A stretch of 64,000 nucleotides of DNA, taken from contig OY829646.1 in NCBI GenBank assembly GCA_963691815.1, positions 27,004,438 to 27,068,437 of the forward strand, read 5' to 3'. Source of the stretch: Echiichthys vipera (taxonomy: Eukaryota > Chordata > Actinopteri > Perciformes > Trachinidae). Numbering within the stretch: the stretch's first letter is position 1; each line of letters starts with the position of its first letter. Positions 49,161 through 62,915 of this stretch are shown here, piece by piece. The notes under the pieces are model-generated. The model was not told the DNA's origin, searched no databases, and worked only from the letters and a program-made list of their open reading frames with translations. Made by a program: the position numbers and the translations under genes.

Positions 49161-52100
49161 AGGGTTTATGCCAAATCGTGATTGAAAAACTTCATTCAAA
49201 TAGTAAAAAAAATATTAATTCATGATGTTTAGGTCAAGTGAAAGAACAAAATATTCACTCTGAAGTGAGTCACAACTCTTTATTTCCAAACTGTATTCTT
49301 GCTATTATAAATGACACAGTATTCAAGGCCAAGCTGTTACAAGTCATCACTGTTATTTGGCTTGGACAACTGTTGCGTTAAAGCATGTTGCTAGGCGAAG
49401 AGCAACAACTTATATAATGTACTGAAGAACAGGAGCAATAATAGAGAGAGAGAAATGGTGAAAACAGAGGAAGGCATTGTGAGGCAGACACTCAGTTTGG
49501 GGATGGGTCATAAAGAGGGCCAGCTTTACACTTTTACAGCTGTTATGTTTACCAACACAAAGGGATCAGTGCATAGTCCAGTTCAGTGATGCTCAGCTCA
49601 TCCCTTCAACTTCAAACTAAAAATGAACCTTTAAGTTGCCAGGATTTTTTTCATTCACATTCTGCTGGTAGACTTACAATGGGGATCCTCTAAAGACAGT
49701 CGACTTATCAGCATGAGCAGGTTGAGTCAATGCAGATGATGTAAGACAGCTCAAACCAGACTAGCCCACCTTCTGTACTTAAGAATCCATCAGGCTTAGC
49801 GATCAATAGGAATAGACCCGGGCTTTGTGCTGCAGCTGCCGCATTGCAATAAAAACTTTGCTGGGCCTGACCCGGCAAAAGCTAACACTGATAAAAAAGG
49901 CTGTGCTGGATTACCAGCAAACCCTGCCCTCCACTCCTTCCACTGTAACACACCTTAAAAGTACATTTCAGTCTCACCCTACTTTACTATGTTATGCACT
50001 TCTCTGAAGTCGCCATCATCTGTATTGTTTTGTGCTATAGTACTAGAAGAGGGAAAGACGAAGAGGCTTTTATGTGTGTGCATGCACATAGATCTTGCTG
50101 CAGTGCACCGAGCTGTCCTCCACATTTCCTCTTATTGCAACCCATCAAAGATGCGTTTGCATATCCAGTTATATCTTGCTAGAGACCTGAGAGGATTACA
50201 TATGAGTGCAGTACATAACAAAGGTAGCCTCTCTGATATGCAGGGTAGGGTGGATGGGTGAGGAACTGCCATACTATATTATGTGAAATGTCACCTCGTC
50301 CTGCTGTTCAAGTCAACAAACAATACTGTGCAATATGCACATCATTTCCCAATTTCTATAAAGACTTTGGCACTTAAGCACTGAACAAATATTAAATTTA
50401 AGATGCCTACTGTGAGTGAAAAAGATGATTATATTTTACACAGAGCTGCCAATCACCCCACCCCATCCCACACATCATCAAGGATAATACAAGGTACCTA
50501 TTATCATGAAACTTTTTACTAATGATTGGCATCACCAGTTCAGTGCTAATTAATACAGTTACAGCATAACAGATCATGCACCTACTCAAACTTAAAAGCA
50601 ATAACAAAGCTTCTAAAATCATTTCAAAAGAAATGTTTCAATCCTTGGCCTAACTTTATAACAACATCAAACGGCAGACAGCTACATTTTCTGTTGTTTC
50701 AATAATATCCAAAACACAGCTGTTTGTGTATGGCTTTGGTTGAAATAATGGGAGCCAGGCCATGACTAACTATCGACCTGTAAAAGTAACTGCGGCCTCT
50801 GAGCCTTGTAGTTTTTCTTTTTTCCCTTTTTGCCCCTCTTCTCTTCTCTTCTCTTCTCTGGCCTGTGACATCATCACCACTCCAAAGAGGCGCTCTATAT
50901 TTAGCTGCTCACACCCCTGCTGGGTCTCACTACTCTGTCAATGCCTCGGCCGAGCACAATCTCCCTCCCTCCCTGCCTCAGATTGCTCATCTCTAGAGCA
51001 ATAGAGGTTGGTCGCTTGTAATAATAATAAAAAAAAGCAACGAGGGGGAAAGGGACAGAGCTGAAGAGAAAGGACAAGAAAGGGGCTGAAAGAAGATAAA
51101 GAGGAAGAGGCTCACTGAGAAAGGCAGAGGGGAGTTTTGGGAGGAACAAGCAGGATTGTGTGAATAGCTGTGGTGTAAATCAGCCTCTCCATAAATTCTC
51201 CCTTTGAGAACAGCTCACGTGTTGCCTCGTTACGCCAGTGTCACAATGTGTGCCGGCATGCTCACACACTTCAAAAAACACACAAAAAAATAAGCCCTGC
51301 AGAGCTCTGCAATACTACACTGCACTCTTCCACTGCTGCTCAACGGTACATTATAAAAGACTGTGTGTGGGAGAGAGGATGGGGGAGGGTGCAGTGTGTC
51401 TGTGACTGGCATTTCAAACATCCTCCCTGCACAAAATAACATCCTGGGAAGATAATCTGTGAGCGTGTGACAATTTATTCAGGCTCACGTTTCTGCAGAG
51501 TGTGAAAGCCACTGAGTGGTATAGGGGAAGTGCAGGAGACCAAAGTGTGTGTGCTGGTTACTTCTGCCTAGAGACACCCAGCTAACGGCTTCAGGAGCCA
51601 CACAGAAAGAAAAGGACATACCGCTTCATCTCATTTGCTCTTCCACATTCACCACCTCAATAGCTATTGCTTCTTAATTTTTCTACCTAATGTTTTTTTT
51701 TTGTTATCCACATCACTGCCCACTCTTCAATCCACCCATCCCCCTTGCTGCTGTTGGGGCTGCTCAGTAAAACTCAAGGGAGGCTGACAATGTCATAGAA
51801 TGGACTACAGTGTGATGCAGAAGAGGGTTTATAGTGTTTTGGATGAGTGAGCAGGAATGTACCATTTGATGGCTCTGTTTCTACATGTTCTCTCTGCTTT
51901 CTTTAGTGTCTGTCTGCAGGAACCTGGAGAGTGGAGACGAGTCATAAGGGTCACTATCAACCCTGCTCACCTGGCCTGTCTAGCTGCTAAGCTATATAAG
52001 CTGGTGTAAGCCAGTCTGATTCACTTACAAAATACAGCCCCTATGCATTACAGAATCACTGCTTTAGAACAGCCTATACCCCTGTGTTGTTTCGGTGTAA

Positions 52101-52671
52101 GTCGCTTTTGAGGAAAAACATATTTCACATTGTCCACATGTCCTTTTTTCGAACTAGGTTGTGACAACCAGCCCAGGCAGATAAGAGTTCTCCCCAACAG
52201 GAAACACATGGAAGGAACGCAGCTGGTCAGCAACCACATACTAAATTCAACAGCTGTCAGCCATCCTCACCAGGCAGCTACCATGACGATTCATTTATAC
52301 AACTCAGCTGCTGGTGTTTAAAACTATGCCACCAGGAGTAAGACTTGTTTGTGCGCGATCGGACATTTCTGTAATAAAAACTTACGTCACTGTCAATTGA
52401 CCTAAGTTGAGTAGCGTTCCAGAGAAGTAGCAGAAGGTGGGGCATAGGTTTGGCAGGTCTAGCTATCGTCGTACACAGCGCTGAAGCCAAGGTTCTTTGG
52501 CTTAAGGGTTGATGCATGTGCGGTTGAGTTATGAACAAGGAGCTCCAGTGTTCCTAACAGATCTGCACAGAAGCTTATGGCAAAAGCAACAAATGTACAG
52601 CACATGCTTGAGAGCACACCACATCTCCAAATCTATGAGGTTTAAGCAGCAAAGCACAAACACTTTTAGCC

Positions 52672-52949
52672 TAGGGCTGGACAATATGGCCAAATCTTAT
52701 AGCCCAACATCAGTCATTTCATATCTCGATTACGATATACATCATGATACAGGCTATATATGACAATATAATATGTTCTCCGGCAATTCAATAAATAAAT
52801 AGTCTATATAACTAAAAAATAAACGTTGCTTGTTATTAGCAATTTAGATAACATAACTGTGTATCATGATCGCTCTATATAGAATTTCTTCACAATATGA
52901 TTACACTGACAGACGATTAATGATCATATTGAATCATTGCTCAGCCCTA
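52672..52949. mobile_element. probable non-autonomous hAT element, 278 bp
   Basis: The ends TAGGGCTGGACAATATGG and GCAATGAGCCCTA-type (ATTGCTCAGCCCTA) form a terminal inverted repeat starting TAGGGCTG on both strands. The flanking octamers TTTTAGCC and CTTTATCC agree at 6 of 8 positions, consistent with a decayed target duplication. The interior has ATATCTCGATTACGATAT-like AT-rich sequence and no ORF. Confidence 0.75.
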
Positions 52950-53179
52950 CTTTATCCCTATATACCCACCTCACCCTAAACAGGATACAGTTTAAACAGG
53001 TAACTGTCTTTACATTCCTTGAGCCACACTTGCATACATACACACACTATTACCCCTCTCAGTAATGTGGTAGTGATTGAAGTGGGAACTAGGGGCTGTA
53101 CTAACAGGTGGGCACACATGCTGCTCGGGAGATTCATCAGATTATCCCGCCAGCACTCAGGGCAGGCTTGCCTTGATAC

Positions 53180-53181
<2 letters not shown>

Positions 53182-53260
<79 letters not shown>
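53182..53260. repeat. (TG)n microsatellite
   Basis: About 79 bases of uninterrupted TG dinucleotides. Confidence 0.96.
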
Positions 53261-53263
<3 letters not shown>

Positions 53264-53539
53264 GTGTATTATGCCTCTCTACAGGACAGGTGAGGAGCAG
53301 ATCTGCCTCATCTCATTCCTGATCACGTAGGGATCCAGCTCCATTAGGACACGCCACCCCTAGCTCCCCCCATCCATCCACCCACTCACTTAGGAACACA
53401 CACACACACACACAAACACACCGCCCTCCCCTTCTCAAACTACGAAAGTGGGCTGAACACTAGGCAGTTGCTATCCACCTTGTGTTTCCCAGCAACAAGG
53501 AAAGTGCTTAACTGTGGTGTTTTGTCTTTAAACTTCCAG

Positions 53540-54095
53540 ATATCAGACAATCACCGATCCACAAACACACACTGCCGATGTTTTATCACAGCTCGTCCGA
53601 CTCTTTAAACGGACGGTGAGAGTCACTGGAGGCGCACAGTGCTCTCAATAAAGATTCATTCAAACGTTATAATTCATCTTTATTGAGAGTATCACAAACT
53701 AGTTTGTACAAACTGATGCAGTTTGATGCTGTTTTATATTGTCACGGTGATGGTCTTGCGGCTCTTTAAAGGAATGGTGAAAATCCCTCGCAGTTCTCTA
53801 AAAATATTATTTCAACATTACTTTGTAGCTGTAACAAGCTAGCCTGATTTGTGTTTATTATTGCCGATCTTCAGGCAGGCGATAGGGACTCTCGCAGGTA
53901 TTGCTTTCATTAGATCTACTGTTATTCCAGCTGCATGGTAAGTATAGCAACTACTTCCTGTACTAAACATCTGACACAAACAGACACATTTTATGCAAAC
54001 AGCGCTCTTGTATCGGAATCCGTATCGGTAGAGATCCAGATTCAGGTATCAAATCGGAAATAAGAAAAAAGTAGTATCTCTAGAATGCATCCCAA
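53540..54095. repeat. probable degraded DNA transposon (TCGGAATC-TATCGG type)
   Basis: Near the right side it contains TATCGGAATCCGTATCGG, GAGATCCAGATTCAGGTATC and AAATCGG, which resemble the subterminal region of a dispersed fish DNA repeat. An internal inverted pair around CTCAATAAAGATT at 53643 and AATCTTTATTGAG-like CATCTTTATTGAG near 53681 also suggests mobile origin. Ends are not defined. Confidence 0.35.
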
Positions 54096-54164
54096 AAAAC
54101 GTGTTCACAGTATTTCGCTATCTATAACACAAAAAGTGCACAATAGTACAACAACCTGAGACCA

Positions 54165-54759
54165 TAGAGATGGGCAAGAAGTACTAGTCCTTAATTTGTT
54201 GTGGTTCCTTATTAGAAAGAATCCAAATACAGATAAGCTCCTGGGAGGTTAATACTGCCATCAGTATTTAAATGTTATCCATGCCCTGGACTGAATTGTC
54301 CAGCCAAAATGAACCAATTATCCATTGAATGAATGAATGAATGAATGTCCATTTGGAGGAGACAGCTTAGACAACGAGTCACAAACACAATTAAAGATAC
54401 ACATAGTCTCTAAACTTTCCAATGAACAGTTAAGAAGATGTAATCACGGTGCATTTCCAAGGAGCTCTATGTCTAGTTATGAATTCTAGTCCAGCCACCA
54501 CTAAAAAGAGTCATAAAATGTAGCTCAACAACAGTCCTGTAAAAGCTGTTCATCTATTGCAGTCAGATTTCTAGTAGCTGTAGCTCCCTTAAGGTCTTTT
54601 TTGCAGTAACCTTAATTTGGTAGTAATAAAGCAACAAAACTTCTAGACCTTTATTTTCATGATTTCTTCAAGAATTAAAAATTAAATATTTTTGCTTTCA
54701 CATTGATTTGTGTAAATAAGCACTACTGGTGTCTAAAATCCAAACAAAACCCATCCCTA
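54165..54759. mobile_element. candidate hAT-type element (ends only)
   Basis: The ends TAGAGATGGG and CCCATCCCTA match as a 10-base inverted repeat with one mismatch, 595 bases apart, in the style of other hAT elements in this window. The flanking octamers do not match, so chance cannot be excluded. A (GAAT)n run at 54326-54347 lies inside. Confidence 0.3.
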
Positions 54760-55045
54760 CAGTACAGTACCAGTATTACAATAAGCTACCTATTTAAGAG
54801 TTTTTACCACATTTAGTTGCAGATCAAGTTGAACCACTGGAAGTTCAGCTTCAACAAAGCCCGGCAAATGATGGAGCAGTCTGAGCTTCTGGCTTTATAA
54901 AATTGAATCTGGTCAAGTTTTGCAACCCTTCGTAAGTGTGGATAAACTATATTCATATCAGAAAAATGATAAAAACCTGATATCTTATGCAGTCCTACTG
55001 GCTAGGTAAAGAGTATATATATATAATACAGAACTAGAGAGAAAC

Positions 55046-55076
<31 letters not shown>

Positions 55077-58000
55077 AGACATTGCCGGTATAGCTCTGTC
55101 CTCTGTCCCCCTCAGGCCTCTGTGACAGGTGCTGTGCTTTTTTTCCACTGCTATGCAGGGCCCCATTTCTCTGCAGCTCACACCAGTTGGCTACGTGAGG
55201 CACAGCACTGGAAAGTTGGAGAATACAATGCCAACTGGGACACAGGTGAACAGAGCATGAGGTCACGATCAACCTTTCTGCAGGAAAAACAAAAATGCAG
55301 CTCAATGAAACTGGAGCTTAATTGGTCTGAAAGAAAAAACAATAAGCTGGTGTAAATATCTGATAGCTACACCTTGGGCTGAACTCAATAACGTGTTTGT
55401 GTGGGAGGAAAAACAAACATGCATACAGGATTTTAAGAAACTGACGAGCAGCTTTGCCATTTTAATTCATCATGGTGAAGTGGCAGCCATTTGCTGATGC
55501 CATAATGTGGCATTTCACTCTGATCTGAGCTAAACGTGGACTATAAAATTCAGGGGAGAGACAGAAGAGATTAGACTGCCTATTCTTTGTTTTGTCTTAT
55601 TCAGGGTCTGACACTCTACACCACACCGATACTACAGGGCCAGTCGAAACAAGCCTATGAAAGCAAAGCCAAGGGTGGAAAAAAGCCAATATTGTCCATC
55701 TTAAGAACAAGTTGCAAATTTAGTGCTTCAAAATTAGGTCTGCCTTTATTGAATCTTGGCTGGAGCACAGATCCATCAATTTTCACATTTGTCACGTCAC
55801 TTGTTTATTTATGTGAATGCATAAATTCCTTCCCCTAATTTTTTTTACTGTGTGTGGCAGGCATAAGCAGGATTATTTATTGCTCAGTGTCACAGTTTTA
55901 GCATCATCCACAGCAACATCTACTGGATTCTGTTTTCACAGAATAACAGTAGATTTCATAGCAATTCCAATTTCCATATCAGAGCGGAATTGCATGGAAT
56001 TATAACCCTGGCTCTTTCTTCTCAGTTATGCTTCGATAAATCATCAAACATTTCAAAATAAACCATTTCACGACACAAAATGACACATTATCATGCGCTG
56101 AACCAGGCTGATACATGATGCATTTTGGTATGATCGGTATAAGAACCACTGTCAATAATAGATCAAAGCATTACTACATATTTTTTGTCACAGCGGTTTT
56201 ACAAAATGTTTAAATATTCTATACTAAATGCCCTGAATGAGTCTTGAGTGGAAAATGAATGTAAGGAGTGAGCAGGGTATACTGTAGGTGAGTTGTTGTC
56301 CACTGGTGGGGGGTAGTGCTAGTAAGCACAGGGCATTTATCTCACTGGAGCATATGGCAGATGCTCAGGACAGTGAGGTGAAATGTCACAAGCTTTGTAT
56401 AGACAGCCAAACAGCCACAAACAGTTTAGTCAGCACTAACCAGCAAACTACAGCGAGGCAATGTTAGACTGGTCAAACCTTGTTACCCTGCTGCTAGTCA
56501 AATGAACTGACTTGTTTAAATTACTTGCCAATGTGAGGATAGACAGACTAAAAGCCGACAGAACAAAGGACTTCAGATTTTAAGAGATTCAATTTTAATT
56601 ACAGAAGGCAGGTAGCCAAATCAGCTTTGTTTGGCAGCATTAAATGTGGTCTTACAATGCAGCCCCTTTCACACATGCACTGCAAACCTGAAATTATCTA
56701 GATATTACACGACAGGGCTGTATGTCATCATAATACAGGCCGACACAGGTAGAAAACAAACCTCCAACAGCAATGAAAAAGACTGATTTACACAAAGGTG
56801 GCAACAAAAATGTCTAACTGGCAATCAGGACCGATACTAAAAGTAAAAATGTAAGGAATTGGCAACTCTCTATGAATTTTGTCAGCTACTTTTTTATTTA
56901 GTCTTAGTCCTGTGTCAAATATCCAATCAGATAAAATTGAACAGCTTGTTTTGTTCTTTTAGTTCAACTGATTTGATTTCACTTAAGATTTAATCTTTTA
57001 TCTTATAATTTTCTGATGAAAAACACAGGTGCCAACTGACAACATTATCTTCACTTCACCTGTTCAACTGACTTTAGCAGTTTTGATAACAGATACTCGA
57101 TTGTCCTGTTAATAAAGACATTGGAAGTAACCACAAACACTCAACTGTCTTACTGTTATTACAGACGCCTGAACTAACCACAGACACTTGCTGTGCTACT
57201 GCAGAATGAAACATAAAACTGCCAATCAGAGCAATTTACTTATTAACTGAAGGTGCAGCAACGCAGTTCATGTTGAATGATTAAGAATACAGCTTTGATG
57301 CATGGGTCAGTCACACTCTCCCCTCACTGTGGTTGAGAGAGAAAGAAAGAGAGACACAAGATTGTGGGGAAGAAAATGTGGAAGATGACGAAAATGAAAA
57401 AGAGTTTAGTGAAATAAAAAAAAAGTCATCTTTTTTTCGTCTCTTTTCAACAATACTGTACGCTTATAATCGTCACAGTGCCGTCTTGGAATTTTTATTT
57501 GTTGACGAACATATTCGATCAAGTCATCGTTAACAAAATTAGCATTGCTCCCTCCTACACTCTCTACCAAGGCGCCACAAGTTAATGTACTTCCAGTAAG
57601 TGAGACACATCTGACACAGAGAATGTCCTGTTGTGTGCTACATGTGTGAAAGAGAAACTCCGGACTATCTTTGGACCTGATTCTCCCGACATAGTCCGGG
57701 GGTTCATACGTGAAAACTGCTTGAGATTGGATTCTGATGGATGAAAAGCAATATTTAACACTACAAAGGGCTGCTTCAAATTCACAACTGATCTGAATCA
57801 ACACCTCTGAGACACAAACACAGCACTTCAGGCAAACTGCCATTTTTAGTTGTTTTCAACACCAACGCACACAAACCAGTTTACAAGTGCAAAATCTGGC
57901 CCTTGAGGTTTTTGTTTCTATTCTTTAAAAAGGAGCTGTACTCAAAATACTGAAAAAAGAAGTGGGTTGGGATTGCCTCCAAATGGCTCTCACAGACCAT

Positions 58001-61000
58001 TCCCCAATACGTAAAAAACAGCTGTTCTTTCACAGCCACATGAATGTGTGGCCGGACGAGCTTTTAAAACCTAGAAACTCAGATTGCAACACACACAGAG
58101 GGAGAGTGACTTCACTCTCGGCTGAGGAAATCAATACTCCACTAGATCTTTACATAGCAACTATGCATTACTACATTAATGCTCTGATTGTTGCGTATAT
58201 CTCCTTTAAGATAACTTGCATGCAAACGCACACCTAAAAAACTACTTGATGGATTCCCAAACACAGCTTTAACTCTCATCTAACCGAGTTAGATGACTGT
58301 AAATCACTGTAATGAGTGTGCATTGCAACCATCTATCTTAACAAAGTAAACACCAGCTTTACTTTTTAAGAATAAAAAACATTCAAACATTAGAAAGTAT
58401 GAGATCTACTGCATGTGCATCTTTTGGGGTTATGTTTTGCAATAATCTATATAAAGCAATACATTGTGATACTATTCTGTGCCTCTTTCTCTAAGATGCT
58501 GTGACTGACAGTTACAAAGCGATTGCTGTGAAGTGCAACACAAAACCCCTAAAGCAAATACAACTCTATCGAAAATGATACCACGCCCTCAACTGTTCAT
58601 TCTTTACATTTTAGCAGTCGCCTTTTCACTGCTGGTATGAGATTGAGATTAGCTCAGTCTGTGTCCAGTTTGTTAGTTAATCCAAATAACGTTTTGAAGA
58701 GTATGCAGTGGGTTATTGCTGACTGGCAAAAGGAAAAGATACAACACAACCTGTGTTCAGTGGGGGGGTTTCAAGCTTTGTGGTGTGTCCAACAGACAAA
58801 GATGCCGGACAGAAAAATAGACAGTCAACACACCTCTGATGTCTTATGTGAATACATCACTGTCACACAAACAAGCCACTCACTCCTCACAAGCACACAC
58901 ACTCTGATTGTGAAGGCGGATGAGAGTGAGTCACTCTCCCTTCTGGCCATGAAAAAAAATAAAAAAAAAATAGCAAAGCTGCAATCACTAGCAGAGAGCC
59001 TGAGCCTTAACAAATTAGATTTAAATACATACTACTAGAATTGTGAAACGTTTGTGCACTCATTAATTAATTGATTGATCAAGACTAAGGATAATGTATT
59101 AAAATAAATATCTGGTTATGAGGGTAAAACAAAGCATGTAAACACATTTACTTTGTCTACTACTCTAATATCCATTGTGGTATCACTATATATACATATA
59201 TAGTGATACACAATTATTTCTTCTAAATTGATAGAAACAAGCACATACTGACTCAAATTGCGATATATTCTGAGTTTATATTTTGCACTTGAGTTTTTGA
59301 TAAAATCAGAAAATGCTTTGTATTTTTCATTTGTTACATATTACATTCACACAGAAGTATACAAAAAAAAGATTATTTCATACAGACCAGTATTGTCTGT
59401 GTCATTGTCTGTGTAAACCTGTGTAGCCTGATATAGACTAAAGCTAGGCTTGTGGTCGCTGTTGTGTCCCCAGTTTGAGTGCTTCAGCCTGAGAAATGAT
59501 ATCAAGTGTCTGGCGCAAAGGCTCCAAAAGGTTTTGAGGAGGCGCAAATCTGAATTCTTGTAACTAGGCACACGCTGCTCCTTTTTATTTCAACATGGAT
59601 GACTGGCCAAGTAGGTTCGCCTATTCTGACCGTAGAGCCTGTACAGACATCCGAATGATTCTTCATGCAGAGACTACAGGGACAGTCAAATGGCCTTAAA
59701 TGCATGGTAACAGAGCCACCACACTGGGAAAAGAAGACGCATTTTGCAGGAGGGTGTGGAAAAACATGAAATTGCTTTGTCAAAGCCATGATAGCTATCC
59801 AGTTCGTTAAGCACTGAGAGGCAGACAGTAATTTTGTTTTGGAGGTAAGAGACAATAATGTTAATAACTATAGAAGCCTACACAATTGTACAAATGCAAT
59901 GTTTCTGTTTTTTGTTTTTACTGTTGCCAGGCAGCTCTGTTGTCCTTTACGTCTGCTCTCTACTTCTTCTCGCTTATTTCACAGATTATTTTTTTTGTAC
60001 ACCCCCTGGCGTATTGGAGAATACTACCATGAACAAAGCAGTAAGCATAAATGTCTAATTGCTGAGGCCTGTGCAACAATAAATATACCGTATGCCTCTG
60101 TGTAACTGTAGGAAACCGTTGTCAGGGTTAGGAGCATGATACGCTGGCGGTAGGTCATGAGCTAGACAGTGTTGCTTTTTTTTTTTAGCATGGCGAATTA
60201 TAAGTGAAACGTTTGACATTTAAAACACTAAAGCTGCACTGAAGTTGAGAAGAGACTGAGGAATAGGAAAAATGACTAGGTGATATTTATGGACAATGGA
60301 TGAGGCTGACACAGGGGATTTGACATAAACAGTGACAAGACTGAGCGTTATTGTGTACTACGTCTTGAGATTTCCTTAGCTGCAATTCATTCAAATCAGA
60401 AGAATTTGTCACTGAAAACCTTTGGTACATTGTACGTTGGTCTCCCCAACAACACTTCTAAATATATCCTACCACAACTGGAGCAAATGTTGAATAATGA
60501 TGCGCGGGAGGATCTGGAGAAGGGAGATGTCGCCAGCAAAATCTTGTCAACAAATTTAAATCTAAGAATCCACATTTTGTTATGCAAGGCTAACGGCCAA
60601 ACACATGGGAGCATTACAATTAAAATTATTAAAATGTATTCATTTTTACACAAAATATTCTTATAAAAATAGGAAACATACAAAATTAAAAAACTCTAAA
60701 TGGCATCAACTGCGTGTCAAAGATAAAATGTTTGAAGTTTATGAAACATATCAATATGGCTGGTTCTTCTGGGCCTCTAGAACTACTGTCACCATATACC
60801 ATTTGGTTACATGAACCGAAGGCACACAAAAATGCAATTGCTACATGTCCGCCTTCTCTGAGACCAGTCAAACAGGAGAGATGGTGTCAGAACTGGCAAA
60901 TACTGTACAACACAGACGCTGTGGGAGCCTGGCAGCTTCTAGTGCAACGTAAACAAACAAACTTCATCTCAAAGCTTGCAATGCTACCACATGCATAGCC

Positions 61001-62447
61001 CTGATTATTTATCCGAGGCTATTGAAAGGTCACCTACTGGTCTCTGATGTGCCATGTGGGGAAACCAGTGTTTTCTCAGCAACCATGCAAGTCAAATGGG
61101 TCACTGCAAATCGTCTGTTATGACTGAAATTCCCTTTCAGATTGAATGCAAAAACCTCAGTGAAAGAGATAAAGGAAGAGCACAGCATAATCAAGACTAC
61201 ACCAATAGCTGCAATAGTCTTGATGTCCCCTTAGTCATTTTGCCTCAAAGAGTCTTGAGGAATTGTATTTTTATTATTAATTATTTTATTCAGCAACAAA
61301 TACAACCTGTACAAACACTGCACTCCTATATTGACAGCTATAACATTACTGCTAACTCCATGCTCAAGAGACACACACACAAATATCCCTCTTTCTCTCT
61401 CTCTCGCCACCTTGCTACCGCCTTTGTCAGCAGCTAATACCGATGTTCTCATAGGGAATTAATTGAACGGCTCTGCTCTGCCGTTAGTGGACTGCTTGTG
61501 TGGGCTGCCGCTGCGAGTGGACCCCCTTACCATTTGTTGGCTTATCCAGAAGCTATCCACGTTGTTTTTTTATGTTCAAATGCTAAGGCGGCTGCGCAAA
61601 TGTGCTAAGGCAGTGCAACCCTGAATTACTCAGCCGAAGTGAGAGGAGGGTAAGGGTGTGATACCTGTGAGGCTGTTTATGCAGTGCCATTAAGGTTTGG
61701 CTAAAGGTCAATAAAGAGGCTAACTCTGTCCTGCAAGTAAAAAGGGTTGACATGGGACACATGAGCAGAACGCAGATCTGACGATCACAATGTAAGAACA
61801 GCAGATCAAAGTCCTTGATGGGTTGTCAGTTGGCGTCTGAGATAAGATGATAAGCGGTGGAGACCAGAAGAGGGGTAAAACAATCCTGAATATGTCTTTC
61901 GAATCAGAGGTCAGCTTCGCAAAAACCCTGTTACCATCCCCAACCCACTATCCCATAAAACACCCCCAATTAAGACCTGACATAAAAACAACACATTAAA
62001 CAAAAGTTGCCGCTCAACATTCCTCCCCTTTGCCCCTTTCTCTACTTGACTTTGGTTCTTTTGCTCTCCTTCTGTTATGGTTATCTACATCTCTGAGAAC
62101 AATAAGGTTGAGGCAGTGGAGCCTGGAGAGGACTGGAGAGGGCCACAGATGTCTGTCCCCCCACCCACCCCCATGCTACATTCAGTTCACACTTCTGTTG
62201 GTAGACAGCAATGGGGAAGCAGAGTGCAATGGGTATTGGTTGCTGTGGTGGTAAAGGAGCGGTGATATGAACGAACGAAAAGGGGAACTAAAACTATTGT
62301 TAACATATAGCAATACAGAAGTAGATGACATAATTCCATGGGCCCAAAGCTGCTCTCTCTTCTAAACTTAAGAGGAAGAGCGCAGCCAGTATGTTTAGAA
62401 CAGTCAGTATATTTCTGCCATCCTCAAAAACCTGCACAGGCACTCCA
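54760..62447. other. gene-free stretch
   Basis: About 7.7 kb. It contains a small GA repeat near 55044-55076 and a perfect 14-base inverted repeat at 59180-59209. The segments around 56665-56715 and 57640-57720 (CTTTCACACATGCA and ATGTGTGAAAGAGAAACTCC, CCGGACTAT) hint at decayed DNA-transposon ends, unproven. The 145-codon ORF at 57406-57843 is not recognised. Confidence 0.6.
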
Positions 62448-62915
62448 AGGGCGCATTTACACTGTCCTTCCGCACCGGGCCAAAACAGGTTTTACGGGTA
62501 AAGCCTAGCTCGTTTGACCAGTGTGAGTGCAACCGCTCCGTGCCTAGCTGCGGCCAGCTGGCCGTCCACGGCCCGTTTGAGAGAGGTGGGCTTTTGTCAA
62601 GCGAGGTGGGCTTTTGTCAAGCGAGGTGGAGTGTTTACTGCAGATTTGAGCGGATAAAAATATTTAAAAACAGTCAGACAAGATGCACAAAAACTCTGAG
62701 GTCTATGGAAAGATTTGTAAACAAAGTGACGCATCGCGATGACGTCAATCAATGCGTGTGACGTGTTACGGCGTGATGACGTATGGACAGGCAAGAAGCA
62801 TTTGCGCGGGGCCCAGGCAGTGTAAGTACAAACGGGCTGGCCAGCGGGGGGAGAGGGAGGGGCAAGTACCCTAAAGCCCGGGCCGCGGTGCGGAAGGACA
62901 GTGTGAGTGTGCCCT
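62448..62915. mobile_element. terminal-inverted-repeat element, family member B
   Basis: The left end AGGGCGCATTTACACTGTCC (then TTCCGCAC) pairs with the right end GTGCGGAAGGACAGTGTGAG followed by TGTGCCCT, giving inverted repeats of about 28 bases. The interior from about 62630 to 62850 is close to member A at 17795-18020. A duplicated GCGAGGTGGGCTTTTGTCAA unit occurs at about 62585-62625. The reading frame equivalent to the SANT-like peptide of member A carries stops. No target duplication was recognised. Confidence 0.8.

Larger units (their letters stand above)
45974..52671. other. gene-free stretch with simple repeats
   Basis: About 6.7 kb. It holds an (AT)n run at 48593-48626 and a (GCAC)n run at 49087-49160, each listed separately. 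There are several short ORFs but none with recognisable domains. Confidence 0.65.

Noticed and set aside
57406..57843. 145-codon minus-strand ORF
   Set aside because: It has no domain I recognise, and the segment includes motifs (ATGTGTGAAAG, CCGGACTAT) suggestive of a decayed DNA transposon; there is no splice support.
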